A stretch of 64,000 bases of DNA from Leptolyngbyaceae cyanobacterium (lineage in GTDB: Bacteria; Cyanobacteriota; Cyanobacteriia; Cyanobacteriales; Aerosakkonemataceae): positions 62,001-126,000 of the forward strand of contig DATNQN010000020.1 in the NCBI GenBank assembly GCA_036703985.1, given 5' to 3'. Position numbers and translations under genes: made by a program. Positions within the stretch are counted from its first letter, which is position 1. Every line of letters starts with the position of its first letter. The notes below the pieces were generated by a model, which was given only the letters and a program-made list of their open reading frames with translations, was not told the DNA's origin and searched no databases. Positions 1 through 10,524 of the stretch are shown piece after piece.

Positions 1-610
1 ATAAGTTAGCTCGTTCAGTTTTCGCATCCAATAATTTGCTTTCTTGATGTCTCTTTTCACCAGAGATATTTCTCAAAACTAAATTTTGCTAGCTATTCGC
101 TGCGCTTACAGCATCTATTTGCACCTGAAGAGCCAATAGTAAAGCGAACAAATACTGATTTGATAATACAAGTAATTTTAATTAGATAAATCCAATCAGG
201 TTGTTCTTGTTCAAATCTTTACAACTTTAATTTATATTAAATATTATAGACATTAAGATTTTTTAAATAAGTTTTTTAAACTTAGTAACCAGTAGGTTTG
301 CTTGGACAGCATTTTAGTTTACATTCCTTAAAAAGCGCTCCAACTAGCAATAGGAAAACTCGCTCAAAGCATAATTTAAACTTATAATTTTCTCTGGCTT
401 CAGTAGGATACTTAGCTTTACGCAATCTTTATAAATAATCAATATGTTTTTAGTACTAATGTACCCATTTTTTTGCTTATTCAATCAATCTCCTCTACCT
501 ACCACGATCGCAAATCCGATCGGGATTTACCCTAACAAACTTTAACGCAATGGAGAAAGAGGAAAAGGTTCTTGCCCCGTTCCTCTCACGACAGCAATAA
601 AAATTAAAAA
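1..610. other. AT-rich intergenic region, no gene seen
   Basis: I see no convincing reading frame on either strand in these 610 bases. The stretch is AT-rich with scattered short inverted repeats, such as AAATCC/GGATTT near 515-533. It lies on the 3' side of the GUN4-domain gene, so it could hold that gene's terminator, but no clear hairpin with a T-run stands out. Confidence 0.5.
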
Positions 611-1810
611 TCAAGATTGAGAAACGCGACAGGTTTTGAGTCTGTTAAACAAAGCAGGCAAATAATTGCTAAACCGATCTGATGCTAGATTTATCGCATC
701 GATCGTACAACTACCACATCCAAGGGAACGCTCGTTAAGGTAGTCACTCAAACGGCTAGAAGAAACTCCCACCCAAGGAAAATGACCCACAGGAGCATTA
801 GCTGTATAGTTTAATTCGGTATCTAATCGCCACTGAGTTCCTGATAACTCCATACCGACAGGATTGTTTTCTGGTAGAGGAGTATTTCTACGCCATCCCA
901 CTGTTTGACCGAATCGTTCTGCTCGCTGTTGCGAGTTATTCGTGCGCGTGCTAATTTGTTGCCAAATTCGTTGTTGTGCGCTGTAACCAAAGCGTCTTTG
1001 GCTAGCAGTTGACCAGAGGCGATCGATAGTACGCAAATCTTCGCAAGGTAGCTGATTAAGTACAGTTTTGCTATCAAATAGCAGATCGCCTTTATTATTA
1101 GCTAACCTAAAAATAATTGCCCTGGTTTCTACATCAGCAGCCTGCCAATTACGCTTATTCAAAAAGTTTTGCAGGTTATTGTAGTTAATGCGCCACTGAG
1201 CAACAGGCGCAGCCGGATTTAGGATGTCGAAGGTGAAGCTATTAACTACTTCTTGAAATGCTTGCCGAATGGGATCGCTTTTATTGAGGTAGCCTACTTG
1301 CACTCGGAATACCCGGCGACCATCCGGACTGCTGAATAATACGTTATCGGATTCGTAGAGCCCTGTGGAAGTATATGCGATCGCTCTTTGTCCGGCAACC
1401 GTGAGGGGCCGATCGTCATTGCGGCTGAGTTCGCCTTTCCATTTTGCTAAAGGCAACTGTTGGGGATTATCGTAAATGGAGATGCTGATGATTGGCGGCT
1501 TTTCGGGTAGCTCGTTAGGATTGAGGTAATCTGATTGATTCCAAATCTCTACTACTTCCAGTGGGGTAGGCTGACCGGATAACCTTTCAGCAGGTACGAT
1601 CGTATAACCGCTTGGCCATACTAACCGAAAACCAAAGCGATTACTCGTATAAAATACATCTCGCATCCTGGCAGAATTGACAGTTGGGTTAGCCAGAGTT
1701 GTTTGAGATAAGCTTCCTGGAGCCAATAATCCTAAAAGCTGGATACTACTGCCTATAGTCAAAACTGTAAATAATCCAATTGGCCAAATTTTGCGTATCC
1801 GGTTTTTCAT
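611..1810 (-). CDS. Secreted PsbP-like/GUN4-domain protein
   Basis: About 399 residues. The start was put at the ATG at 1810 (MKNRIRK), because it directly precedes a hydrophobic signal/anchor segment; an in-frame start 30 bases upstream is also possible. Residues about 50-200 look like a PsbP/Mog1-type fold (RFGFRLVWPSGY near the start, closing with VVNSFTFDIL). Residues about 215-350 match the GUN4 domain: an LNKRNWQAAD opening, the signature CEDLRTIDRLW, then RFGYSAQQ..W, VGWR and GHFPW. GUN4 domains bind protoporphyrin/Mg-protoporphyrin in chlorophyll synthesis, but in this exported architecture the ligand and role are unknown. It stands alone, divergent from the CHAT-TPR gene. Confidence 0.75.
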   Translation of the reverse strand: MKNRIRKIWPIGLFTVLTIGSSIQLLGLLAPGSLSQTTLANPTVNSARMRDVFYTSNRFGFRLVWPSGYTIVPAERLSGQPTPLEVVEIWNQSDYLNPNELPEKPPIISISIYDNPQQLPLAKWKGELSRNDDRPLTVAGQRAIAYTSTGLYESDNVLFSSPDGRRVFRVQVGYLNKSDPIRQAFQEVVNSFTFDILNPAAPVAQWRINYNNLQNFLNKRNWQAADVETRAIIFRLANNKGDLLFDSKTVLNQLPCEDLRTIDRLWSTASQRRFGYSAQQRIWQQISTRTNNSQQRAERFGQTVGWRRNTPLPENNPVGMELSGTQWRLDTELNYTANAPVGHFPWVGVSSSRLSDYLNERSLGCGSCTIDAINLASDRFSNYLPALFNRLKTCRVSQS

Positions 1811-2135
1811 ATTTCTAGCTTGCACTACCCTTAAAATCAATTATTATGAATTATTAATTACTGATTAAGTTTCCTCAAAACAACTTTTGTATAGCTGGGC
1901 AATGTCCACGGAAGTTTTCCTGCCTTAAATCCTAGCTTAATGGTTGGTAATGTCTATTCTACAAAAGCTTCGTGCCAGATCTCTGTTAATTTGAAAATAG
2001 TAATTTATAATTGTTTTATTGTACCTAAGTATAAGCCAACTCATCAATTTAAAAGGGTTATGGTTCAAAAGTCTACTGATTCATGATTGGCGTTACCTTA
2101 ACATCCATAAAATCTTGTTAATAAATTCAAAAAAG

Positions 2136-5100
2136 ATGTTTGCTCAACCAAAATATTATTATTTACTAGCGTTAACTGGTTACTTACTAATACTAAGTAA
2201 CCAGTTAACGCCGATTCAAAACTTTGGCTTAAATTCGCTCGGCACACCAGTATTAGCTCAAACAGAAAATCCTCAAAAAGCGGAAGCAGAAAGGCTTTGG
2301 AAGCAAGGCTTCGAGCAGGTTAATGCCAACCAATTTCAAGCCGCTTTAGAAACTTTTCAACAAGCCTTAACTATTTATCAACAAATAGGCGATCGCGAAG
2401 GTGAATGGAACGCTTTATTCGGTTTGGGATTGGCTTATTCAGGGATGGGAAATCAAACCAAAGCAATTGACTCTTATCAGCAAACCTTGACGCTGGCTCA
2501 GACAATTAAAAATCAAGCGTTGGAGTGGCAATCGCTCAATGGACTGGGAACTATTTATGCGGCTATCAATGATATTACTAAAGGAATTCAATATCACGAA
2601 CAAAGTTTGGTTTTGGCGCGAAAAATTCAAGATAAACAAAAAGAATGGTTTTCTCTGAATGCGTTAGGTGGAGTTTATCTTGGTTTGGCAGAAGCCGATA
2701 AAGCGATCGAATATTATCAGCAAGGTTTGACGTTAGTGCGAAATACGTCAGGTCTTTATGGAGAGGAAATGAGTTTGCGAAATGTCGATCGGGCTTGTTC
2801 TGCTCTAGACAATGATGGAAAAATTAAATATCAACAACAATGTTTGGCAGTAGCTCAAGCAATTGGAAAAATTCAAATTGAGCAACCAAGAGAAAATCAG
2901 CAAAATATTTTAGAAATATTGCAAGAAGGACAAGCATTTTTAGGCCAAAAAACTTCAGAATCTCTGCCAAAAGCAATCGCCAAATTTGAACAAGCTCTCT
3001 CAATTTTACGAAATTCAACCGATGCTGATTCTACGCGATTTGAAGCTCTTGCTTTACTAGGGATTGGTTCTGCTTATGATAGTTTAGGAGAAAAACAAAA
3101 AGCTTTAGATTATTTCAATCAAGTGCTATCACTGCTGAGTAAATTAGAAAACCGCCAAATAGAAGGTACTGTCAAATTTACCATTGGTAAAATTCATGCC
3201 GATCTAAGCCAATACCAACAAGCGCTAGAATTTTACAATCAGGCATTACCAGTTTATCGAGAAATTGGCGATCGCTTAGGGCAAGCCATCACCCTCAACA
3301 ACATCGGTAAGCTTTACCACGCACGCGGTGAGTATCAACAAGCACTGCAATCTTATAATCAGGCAGTACCGATTTTAGAAGATTTGGGCGATCCTGGCAG
3401 CTTAGCAACCAGTTTAGGCGATATCGGTTTAGTTTATTCAGATTTAGGAGAGTATCAACAAGCACTTGAATATTACGATCGCGCTTTGCCAGGAGTGCGA
3501 AAAGCAAAAGACTTAACTGATGAAGCTGCTTTGCTGAACAATATCGGTTCGGTTTACTTCTTTCTAGGCCAGCCACAGAAAACACTTGAGTATTATAACC
3601 AAGCGCTGAACGTAGAACAACAATTAGGCGATCGCGCTAAAGCAGCCGTCACCCTAGCTAACATCGCCACCGTTTACTCAAATTTAGGTGAAAATCAAAA
3701 AGCCCTAGATTCCTACAATCAAGCACTATCCACTTTGCAAAACGCAGGAAATAAAGAGAAAGAAGCTTCCGTACTCAACAACATCGGAGGCGTTTATTTC
3801 GATTTAAATCAAAATCAAAAAGCGATCGAATTCTATCAAAAATCTCTCTCCCTTTCCCGTCAAATCAAAAACCGCTCTCAAGAAGCCAGCGCCCTCGCCA
3901 GATTGGGACAAGTTTATTATGACTTGCAACAATATCCGCAAGCCACCGAACATTTACAACAAAGTTTGACAATCGTCCGTCAAATGGGAGAAAAGCGCAC
4001 GGAAGCAATTATTCTCAATCAATTAGGCAGAACAGAATTAGCCACAGGCAATCTAAAAGCAGCAGAAAAAACCTTCCTCGACGGTATTAAAATATGGGAG
4101 TCCATTCGCGCTGGCTTGGGTAACAACGACATCAACAAAATTTCGATTTTTGAAGAACAATCAATTACTTATCGCCTAGCGCAAAAAGCTTTAATTGCTC
4201 AAAACAAAACTGATTCTGCCTTGGAAATTGCCGAACGGGGACGCGCTAGAGCATTTGTAGAATTACTAGCAAATCGTTTAGCGACAAACTCAAACCAATT
4301 TAATATCGCTCCTCCCACACTTGAGCAAATAAAACAAATAGCAAAAGAGCAGAATGCTACCTTAGTTGAGTATAGCATTATCTATGATGATTTAAATGCC
4401 AAAGGACAACCCAAGACACGAGAATCGGCGTTGTTAATTTGGGTAATCAAACCAACTGGTGAAGTAGCATTTCGCCAAGTTAATTTGCAATCATTAACTC
4501 GCAACACAGAAGGATTAAAAAAGTTATCAGCACTAGTTGCTAGCAGCCGTGATACTCTGGGAGTGAGGGGTCGTGGGCTTGCAGTCACAGCGAGAGTAGA
4601 GGAAAATAGGCAAAATTCTCCATCAGGTATACAGCTACCAGAGTTGCAAAAACTGCATCAAATATTAATCGAACCAATTGCCGATTTATTACCCAAAAAT
4701 TCTGATGAACGAATAATTTTTATTCCCCAAGACGAACTGTTTTTAGTTCCTTTTGCTGCGCTCCAAAATGCTGCTGGTAAATATCTGATTGAAGAACATA
4801 CTATTCTCACTGCGCCAGCTATTCAAGTACTAGATTTAACTCGCCAACAAAGAGCGAAAATACGCAATTTGAATGCAGAAACGCGAACTGCCTTGGTAGT
4901 AGGAAATCCTACTATGCCCAAAATCGGTCAACCACCGGAACAACTACCCAGTTTACCAGGTTCAGAACGAGAGGCAACAGAAATTGCGACGCTTTTGAAT
5001 ACTCAACCATTGTTAGGCAAAGATGCTACTAAAGCAGCTATTTTGCAGCAGTTGCCACAAGCCAAATTAATTCATTTGGCAACTCATGGGTTATTAGATG

Positions 5101-5492
5101 ATTTTCAAGGTTTGGGCGTACCGGGTGCAGTTGCTCTCGCACCATCTGAGAATGATAACGGTTTACTAACTGCATCGGAAATTTTGAATTTAAAGTTAAA
5201 TGCTGAATTAGTTGTTCTGAGTGCTTGCGATACTGGTAGAGGTCGCTTAACTGGTGATGGAGTAATTGGATTATCGCGATCGATCATTGCATCCGGAGTC
5301 CCCAGCGTGATAGTCTCTCTATGGTCGGTTCCCGATGCCCCCACAGCTTCCTTAATGACGGGATTTTATCGAAATTTACAACAAAATTCGGATAAAGCCA
5401 GAGCTTTACGCAATGCAATGTTGGCTACCATGAAAGATCATCCGAATCCTAGAGATTGGGCGGCTTTTACGATTATTGGTGAAGCAGAGTAA
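2136..5492 (+). CDS. CHAT domain-containing TPR protein
   Basis: About 1118 residues from the ATG at 2136. I preferred this to a TTG at 2019 because it begins a typical signal peptide (MFAQPKYYYLLALTGYLL, then PVLAQ). Residues about 60-690 hold a long TPR array with repeating A..Y..AL and LGD/GNR linkers. The C-terminal third is a CHAT (caspase-like) domain with the His of ATHG at codon 984 and the Cys of SACDTG at codon 1031, so the catalytic dyad is intact; it ends with the usual SLWSVPD and NPRDWAAF motifs. CHAT-TPR proteins are common in cyanobacteria and are presumed cysteine peptidases acting through protein-protein contacts; the substrate is unknown. It converges on the next gene with a 15-base gap. 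Confidence 0.9.
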   Translation: MFAQPKYYYLLALTGYLLILSNQLTPIQNFGLNSLGTPVLAQTENPQKAEAERLWKQGFEQVNANQFQAALETFQQALTIYQQIGDREGEWNALFGLGLAYSGMGNQTKAIDSYQQTLTLAQTIKNQALEWQSLNGLGTIYAAINDITKGIQYHEQSLVLARKIQDKQKEWFSLNALGGVYLGLAEADKAIEYYQQGLTLVRNTSGLYGEEMSLRNVDRACSALDNDGKIKYQQQCLAVAQAIGKIQIEQPRENQQNILEILQEGQAFLGQKTSESLPKAIAKFEQALSILRNSTDADSTRFEALALLGIGSAYDSLGEKQKALDYFNQVLSLLSKLENRQIEGTVKFTIGKIHADLSQYQQALEFYNQALPVYREIGDRLGQAITLNNIGKLYHARGEYQQALQSYNQAVPILEDLGDPGSLATSLGDIGLVYSDLGEYQQALEYYDRALPGVRKAKDLTDEAALLNNIGSVYFFLGQPQKTLEYYNQALNVEQQLGDRAKAAVTLANIATVYSNLGENQKALDSYNQALSTLQNAGNKEKEASVLNNIGGVYFDLNQNQKAIEFYQKSLSLSRQIKNRSQEASALARLGQVYYDLQQYPQATEHLQQSLTIVRQMGEKRTEAIILNQLGRTELATGNLKAAEKTFLDGIKIWESIRAGLGNNDINKISIFEEQSITYRLAQKALIAQNKTDSALEIAERGRARAFVELLANRLATNSNQFNIAPPTLEQIKQIAKEQNATLVEYSIIYDDLNAKGQPKTRESALLIWVIKPTGEVAFRQVNLQSLTRNTEGLKKLSALVASSRDTLGVRGRGLAVTARVEENRQNSPSGIQLPELQKLHQILIEPIADLLPKNSDERIIFIPQDELFLVPFAALQNAAGKYLIEEHTILTAPAIQVLDLTRQQRAKIRNLNAETRTALVVGNPTMPKIGQPPEQLPSLPGSEREATEIATLLNTQPLLGKDATKAAILQQLPQAKLIHLATHGLLDDFQGLGVPGAVALAPSENDNGLLTASEILNLKLNAELVVLSACDTGRGRLTGDGVIGLSRSIIASGVPSVIVSLWSVPDAPTASLMTGFYRNLQQNSDKARALRNAMLATMKDHPNPRDWAAFTIIGEAE

Positions 5493-5507
5493 TCACGTTA
5501 ACAAAGG

Positions 5508-6647
5508 TTATCTTTGGGATTTCTTTTGAGTATTTCTTATTTGTTTCTCTACCTGTTGTAATTTCTGACGAGCATCTGTACGAGCGGGGTCAAGTTTGAT
5601 GGCTTCCTTAAAAGAAGAGAGCGCTTGGGGTAATTTTTTCTGCTCCATCAAGGCTATTCCTAATAGATAATGAAGCTCGCTATTTTTTGGATTCATTTCA
5701 ATCCCTTTTTGGTAAGTAACGCTCGCTTCATCTAGTTTGTTTTGAGTAACCAAAATCTGCCCCAATCCTTTGTAACTATTTGCGCTGGGGGGATATAATT
5801 CAATAGCTTTACGATAAGCTGCGATCGCTTCATCCCATTGTTTTTGCTCGGCTAGGATCTGCCCCAAACGCTCGTAAGGCAAAGCATAATTAGGCACAGC
5901 CAGAATCGATTTTTGATAGGCAGCAATTGCTTCTTGTGGTTTTTGCTGTGCTGCCAAAGCATCCCCTAAGCCTATGTATGTCAGGTTGGCTTTTGGATCT
6001 AACTCAATTGATTGGCGATACGCTGCTATTGCTTCATTTATTTTTCCCTTTCCTAACAGCACGTCACCTAATAGATAGTAAGCATCATCATTTTGCGGCT
6101 CTAATTCAAGGGCGTTGCGAATAATTACTTCTGCTTCATTCCATTGCTGTTGGTCAATTAGGGCAAACCCCAAATTTAGATAAATTTTTGTTTGCTTGGA
6201 TTGCTGTTTTATTACTTCACGACAATGTGCGATCGCCTTTGCTGTTTCTCCTTTTTCTACCAAAGAATTACACAAACCTACTTTGGCATCAATAAGTTTG
6301 GGGTCGAGTTGTAGCGCTTTTTGATAAGATAAAACCGCTTCGTTGAGAGCCTGTGGTTTGGATAATAGCCACGTCCATGCTAGTGATTGTTGTTGTAAAT
6401 TGTTCGCGATCCGAATGCCTTTGCCTGAACTTTCCCAAAATTTCATGCTGGCATTACCCAGGTTGAGGAAAGCTTGCGGATCGTTTGGCATCTCTTTAGC
6501 ATTTTGACGAGCAACAACCATCTTATTTTGAGCTATTTGCACTTGCCTTAAAGTTTGGTAATCTTGCCAAATCAACCAAGCAAAATAGCCTCCGATCGCT
6601 AAACCAAAACCAAGGATAGAGTAAATAATAATTTTTCTGACTTTCAT
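5508..6647 (-). CDS. Membrane-anchored TPR protein
   Basis: 379 residues. An N-terminal transmembrane helix (about residues 6-26, IIIYSILGFGLAIGGYFAWL) is followed by a short coiled stretch and roughly eight TPR units from about residue 50 to 365, with regular A..AY..AI.L.P spacing. No enzymatic motif is visible. Such proteins usually serve as scaffolds at the membrane. It is 23 bases downstream of the DUF3370 gene on the same strand and may be cotranscribed with it. Confidence 0.8.
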   Translation of the reverse strand: MKVRKIIIYSILGFGLAIGGYFAWLIWQDYQTLRQVQIAQNKMVVARQNAKEMPNDPQAFLNLGNASMKFWESSGKGIRIANNLQQQSLAWTWLLSKPQALNEAVLSYQKALQLDPKLIDAKVGLCNSLVEKGETAKAIAHCREVIKQQSKQTKIYLNLGFALIDQQQWNEAEVIIRNALELEPQNDDAYYLLGDVLLGKGKINEAIAAYRQSIELDPKANLTYIGLGDALAAQQKPQEAIAAYQKSILAVPNYALPYERLGQILAEQKQWDEAIAAYRKAIELYPPSANSYKGLGQILVTQNKLDEASVTYQKGIEMNPKNSELHYLLGIALMEQKKLPQALSSFKEAIKLDPARTDARQKLQQVEKQIRNTQKKSQR

Positions 6648-6670
6648 AAAGTTGAAAACATATTTACCTA

Positions 6671-8032
6671 CTATTTAATCGTTTTCACCGTCAAAACTTG
6701 TGGCGGAGAAGCATCTGGCGGATAAAGAAAATCAACTTGCACCAAACGTCGATCGCCTGGTGGCATCTTTAAAGTAACTAAAGGTTCTCCTTCTTGTCCG
6801 CGTCGATGATATAGATGAACGTAGCGAGTTTGGGTCAATTTGCGATCGTCCTCATAACGAATGCGGACAGTCCCCCGGAAAAATACTGGTTGTCCCGATG
6901 ATGGCAGAAAACGCAGTCCACCTTGCAACTTATCTTCTTTAACCGCCGTTTCTACTGCTACCACTACATTTTGAGTTTCCCTCGTGGGATTAATGAGAGG
7001 TAACGAGAGATTGTAGCGAATCCCATAATTACCATGCGCTTGATAAGCCGTATCCGGATACCGTACCAACATGGTAGCGCTTTGTACTTGTCCAGTTCCC
7101 ATCGTGCCACGGGGAATGGTACTTAAGGGATAGGAAAAAGCTTGACCTGGTGAGGGAATCGTCAAATTGTTGGCAGATGCGCGATCGACTAATCGGGCTT
7201 GCCACTCATTACCTCTAGCAACACCCGATACACGACCGTAAATGATCCCTCCACTAGTGCGATCGGGCGGCGTAGGAGTGCGATCGCGTGGTCCTGATAC
7301 ATCCCCCTCAGTCAACAATTTCTGCCATTCAGCCAAATTTGGTGGCCTTTCGCTACCATCCTCATTTATCCTGGCGAACATTCCCAAACTAGCCATATAA
7401 ACCGTGCCATCACTCTGCAACTGCATCAACGTAGAACGACCATTTAACGGTGGCGTCAGCGTCCGTACCGGAATCGGCAAATTAAGTAACATTTCACTTT
7501 GTCCCGGCGCAATAACTAGCTGAGTCGGAAAATTCCCTTGCCCTTTTCCTCGTAAAAGATCGCTCATCACCCGATCCCCTGGCCCAGCATAGACAGTCCC
7601 ATCTGAGTTATCCCGACCGGACGGAAAATCGATAAAAGGCGCATCCGGTTGACTTAGGTAACTCGCACCCTGCAAAATCTCCACTTTCACGGGTTTTAGA
7701 GTCGGATTATGAATAATTACACCCAAATAAAGCGTCTGTAAATTATCTGGAGATTCACCCCTCGCAACATGATGGGCAAATAAATCAAACCGTCCTCGGA
7801 AAGGAAAATTCAAATGGGCAGTGGGAAATCGTTTCCCTATCGGCGGAAAAGTAGATAATAAAATACCTTCTTTGAGTACTAATTCCGGACTATTGCTATT
7901 AAACACAGGGATGTTATTCAGCTGACCCGGTAAAGGTCGCACTTCTTGCTGTCGCAAAATCTCTTGTGGTGGCGCAGGTGTTGGTGCGGGAGTTGCTTGC
8001 AGTAAAGAAATAATTGGTAAAAATGGCAGCAT
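6671..8032 (-). CDS. DUF3370 family protein
   Basis: 453 residues. The N-terminus is weakly hydrophobic and then proline-rich (ATPAPTPAPPQEIL). The body contains blocks I associate with the cyanobacterial DUF3370 family: RPLPGQLN near the start, GRFDLFAHHVARG around residue 83, and a C-terminal QVDFLYPPDASPPQVLTV. The function of the family is unknown; the sequence has the look of an exported beta-rich protein. Start codon ATG at 8032; alternative starts within the short N-terminus are possible. Confidence 0.75.
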   Translation of the reverse strand: MLPFLPIISLLQATPAPTPAPPQEILRQQEVRPLPGQLNNIPVFNSNSPELVLKEGILLSTFPPIGKRFPTAHLNFPFRGRFDLFAHHVARGESPDNLQTLYLGVIIHNPTLKPVKVEILQGASYLSQPDAPFIDFPSGRDNSDGTVYAGPGDRVMSDLLRGKGQGNFPTQLVIAPGQSEMLLNLPIPVRTLTPPLNGRSTLMQLQSDGTVYMASLGMFARINEDGSERPPNLAEWQKLLTEGDVSGPRDRTPTPPDRTSGGIIYGRVSGVARGNEWQARLVDRASANNLTIPSPGQAFSYPLSTIPRGTMGTGQVQSATMLVRYPDTAYQAHGNYGIRYNLSLPLINPTRETQNVVVAVETAVKEDKLQGGLRFLPSSGQPVFFRGTVRIRYEDDRKLTQTRYVHLYHRRGQEGEPLVTLKMPPGDRRLVQVDFLYPPDASPPQVLTVKTIK

Positions 8033-8239
8033 AGAAAACTTTCAATGGCTAAGTGTCAAATTAACTTATGGCAGAACTCATCCAACTTGGCGATTGTTCC
8101 GGGAAGCTTGTCAATGGTAACTTTTTATAACCAGTGTCAGTCAAACTTCACTGTTGATGGTTATAGACAGAGGTTTGTGAATGATTTAAACAACAATAGG
8201 CAGCGATTAGGTATTAGGAAATTAAATTTTTTGTTTCCC

Positions 8240-8278
8240 TCTTCCCTCTTCCCTAGCCCCTAGCCCCTAGCCCCTCCT
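8240..8278. repeat. Heptanucleotide tandem repeat (CCCTAGC)
   Basis: A short tandem run of CCCTAGC, preceded by CCCTCTT units, lies just upstream of the FAD oxidoreductase. The reverse complement (GGGGCTA) appears just after the same gene, near 10336-10352. Heptamer repeats of this kind are typical of intergenic DNA in filamentous cyanobacteria. Confidence 0.7.
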
Positions 8279-8312
8279 TCTCAAAACAACTGTTTTTACC
8301 ACTGGAAAGTAT

Positions 8313-10334
8313 ATGAAGCGATCGCTCTTTTTCCTACCACTAAGCTTAATTTTATGGGAATCAGCTATTCCCCTGGCCGTTGCTGCACCACCGAGAAACC
8401 CCGATCGCACGGAAGAATGCGAAATTTTAGTAGTAGGTGGCGGATTATCGGGTTCTGCTGCTGCTTATGAAGGTTTACTAGCAGGGAAAACCGTTTGCTT
8501 AACGGAAATCACCGACTGGGTAGGCGGACAAATTTCCTCCCAAGGAACTTCCGCCTTAGATGAACGAGTTACCCAACGCAGACAATTATTCTTTCCACGC
8601 GGTTATCTCGAACTTCGCCAAAAAATCGAAAAACGCTACGGTAGACTTAACCCCGGTGCTTGTTGGGTCAGCGAATCTTGTTTCCTACCCCGCGATGCCC
8701 ACAAAATCATGTTTGATATCTTAAAAGATGCAGAGGATCGGGGTAATGGCAAACTGAAATGGTTCCCCTCTACAGTCATTAAGGAACTGGATATCAGCGC
8801 CGATGGGAAACAAATACAAAGTGCTGTAGCAATTCAACACCGTCCGGCGAAAGGAACACCACCCCTCAACACCGAACCTTTATCACAAAAAATCGAAGAC
8901 GCTTACCGTTACGAAAATTCTGCTCGATTTGACAAAACCATTATCCGCTTCGTACCCAGAAAACCCCGCAGATCTGCCCAACAACCAAGACCAGCCGATT
9001 GGTACGTAATTGAAGCTACTGAAACTGGCGAATTAATTGGACTAGCTGACGTTCCCTATCGTTTGGGTATCGATCCTCGTACTCCCTTAGAACCTTCCTC
9101 TTCTGCGGAAAAGGGCGATGCTTACTGCACGCAAGGTTTCACCTACACCTTTGCAATGCAAGCCACAAAAGATCCCCAAACTCATACAATGCCGTCATTT
9201 TATCCCCAATACGCACCTTATTACAGTTATGAATTACCCAGATTAGCCAGTTTTCCCCTCGTTTTCACTTATCGCCGCATTAAAAGCACTCACCCAGATC
9301 GAACCCTACCCGCAGATCCCAAGCAATACCCGATCGACGTAGGGGATATTTCCATGCAAAACTGGACTTGGGGTAACGATTACCGTCCGGGAACCGCTCA
9401 AGATAACCTTATATATACTCGCGAACAATTGCAAGAATCGGGTCAGTTACAACCAGGTGGCTGGATGGGTGGACTGCGGACGGAAACTCTGCGGCGGGGT
9501 GAAGAAAATGCACTAGGCTATTTTTATTGGTTAGTAGCAGGAACCACTGATTCTCAACTAGGTGAGAATGTCAAAAAGCCGTATCCCAATAACATCTTCC
9601 TCTCCGGTTTTGATTCTCCAATGGGAACGGCGCATGGTTTATCCAAATATCCATATATGCGGGAAGGACGCCGCATTATCGGACGCCCCAGCTTTGGTTA
9701 TTCAGATGGCTTTACAGTTTGGGAAATCGATATTTCTCGCAACAATTTCCGGGAAGATTTTTACCGCAATAACCTATCTGCTGACGAATATCGCCGTTTA
9801 TGGGCAGAACTATCCGGTTTGTATGCCATTCCTGTAATTATTGGCGAAATTTCCCCAGATGAAGCTAAACCGCAAGCGCGTTCTAGCATTTATCCCGACA
9901 CGGTTGGCATCGGTCATTACGCGATCGATTTCCATCCTTGCATGGCTTTAAGCCCACCAGAAGCCCCCGGTAATAAAGAACGAGAAGGTACTAGACGCGG
10001 ACAAGGCGCAGCTTATCCTTTCCAAATCCCCCTCCGCGCCATGATTCCGCAAAAAATCGACAATATGCTAGTTGCTGGTAAAAGTATTGCCACCAGTCAC
10101 ACCGCCGCCGCCGCTTATCGCGTCCACTCCTTTGAATGGTCAGCAGGCGCAGCCGCAGGAACTACCGCCATTTTTGCAATGGAAAATGGCATTCTACCTT
10201 ACCAATTAGTTGATGAACTTCCTCGCCAAGAACCTCAATTAGAAGCTTTGCAACGCCGCTTAGAGAAAAACAAAAACCCCGTAGCTTTCCCCAATACGTC
10301 AATTTTTAACCAAAATTGGCAAGATTGGCAGTAA
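8313..10334 (+). CDS. Exported FAD-dependent oxidoreductase
   Basis: 673 residues. A signal peptide (MKRSLFFLPLSLILWESAIPLAVAAPP) is followed by a Rossmann dinucleotide motif VVGGGLSGSAAA around residues 40-51. Further FAD-binding blocks are TDWVGGQISSQGTSALDE and the C-terminal MLVAGKSIATSHTAAAAYR. The layout matches the large FAD-dependent oxidoreductase family PF12831, some members of which also bind xanthan lyase-like or CBM domains. The substrate is unknown. The gene is flanked on both sides by CCCTAGC-type heptamer repeats and appears monocistronic. Confidence 0.85.
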   Translation: MKRSLFFLPLSLILWESAIPLAVAAPPRNPDRTEECEILVVGGGLSGSAAAYEGLLAGKTVCLTEITDWVGGQISSQGTSALDERVTQRRQLFFPRGYLELRQKIEKRYGRLNPGACWVSESCFLPRDAHKIMFDILKDAEDRGNGKLKWFPSTVIKELDISADGKQIQSAVAIQHRPAKGTPPLNTEPLSQKIEDAYRYENSARFDKTIIRFVPRKPRRSAQQPRPADWYVIEATETGELIGLADVPYRLGIDPRTPLEPSSSAEKGDAYCTQGFTYTFAMQATKDPQTHTMPSFYPQYAPYYSYELPRLASFPLVFTYRRIKSTHPDRTLPADPKQYPIDVGDISMQNWTWGNDYRPGTAQDNLIYTREQLQESGQLQPGGWMGGLRTETLRRGEENALGYFYWLVAGTTDSQLGENVKKPYPNNIFLSGFDSPMGTAHGLSKYPYMREGRRIIGRPSFGYSDGFTVWEIDISRNNFREDFYRNNLSADEYRRLWAELSGLYAIPVIIGEISPDEAKPQARSSIYPDTVGIGHYAIDFHPCMALSPPEAPGNKEREGTRRGQGAAYPFQIPLRAMIPQKIDNMLVAGKSIATSHTAAAAYRVHSFEWSAGAAAGTTAIFAMENGILPYQLVDELPRQEPQLEALQRRLEKNKNPVAFPNTSIFNQNWQDWQ

Positions 10335-10368
10335 TATTAGGGGCTAGGGGCTAGGGAAAAGGATGAAA

Positions 10369-10400
10369 TCTGAAGTCTGAAGTCTGAAGTCTGAAGTATA
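10369..10400. repeat. Heptanucleotide tandem repeat (TCTGAAG)x4
   Basis: Four consecutive copies of TCTGAAG lie 35 bases downstream of the FAD oxidoreductase, followed by a pyrimidine-rich stretch (CTCCTCTGCCCC, CCCATCTC units) up to about 10478. This is probably a short tandem repeat element and not coding. Confidence 0.8.
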
Positions 10401-10524
10401 AAATAAACCATTTTCTCCTCTGCCCCCCCTGCTCCTCTGCCCCCCATCTCCCCATCCCCATCTCCCCATCCCCATCAATCCGATTACGCTAAAATAGCTT
10501 TTTGTAATATTAATTAACTGTCCT

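Noticed and set aside
8045-8263. 72-codon plus-strand frame before the FAD oxidoreductase
   Set aside because: Ends in CCCTCTT/CCCTAGC repeat DNA (FPSSLFPSP) and has no recognisable content.
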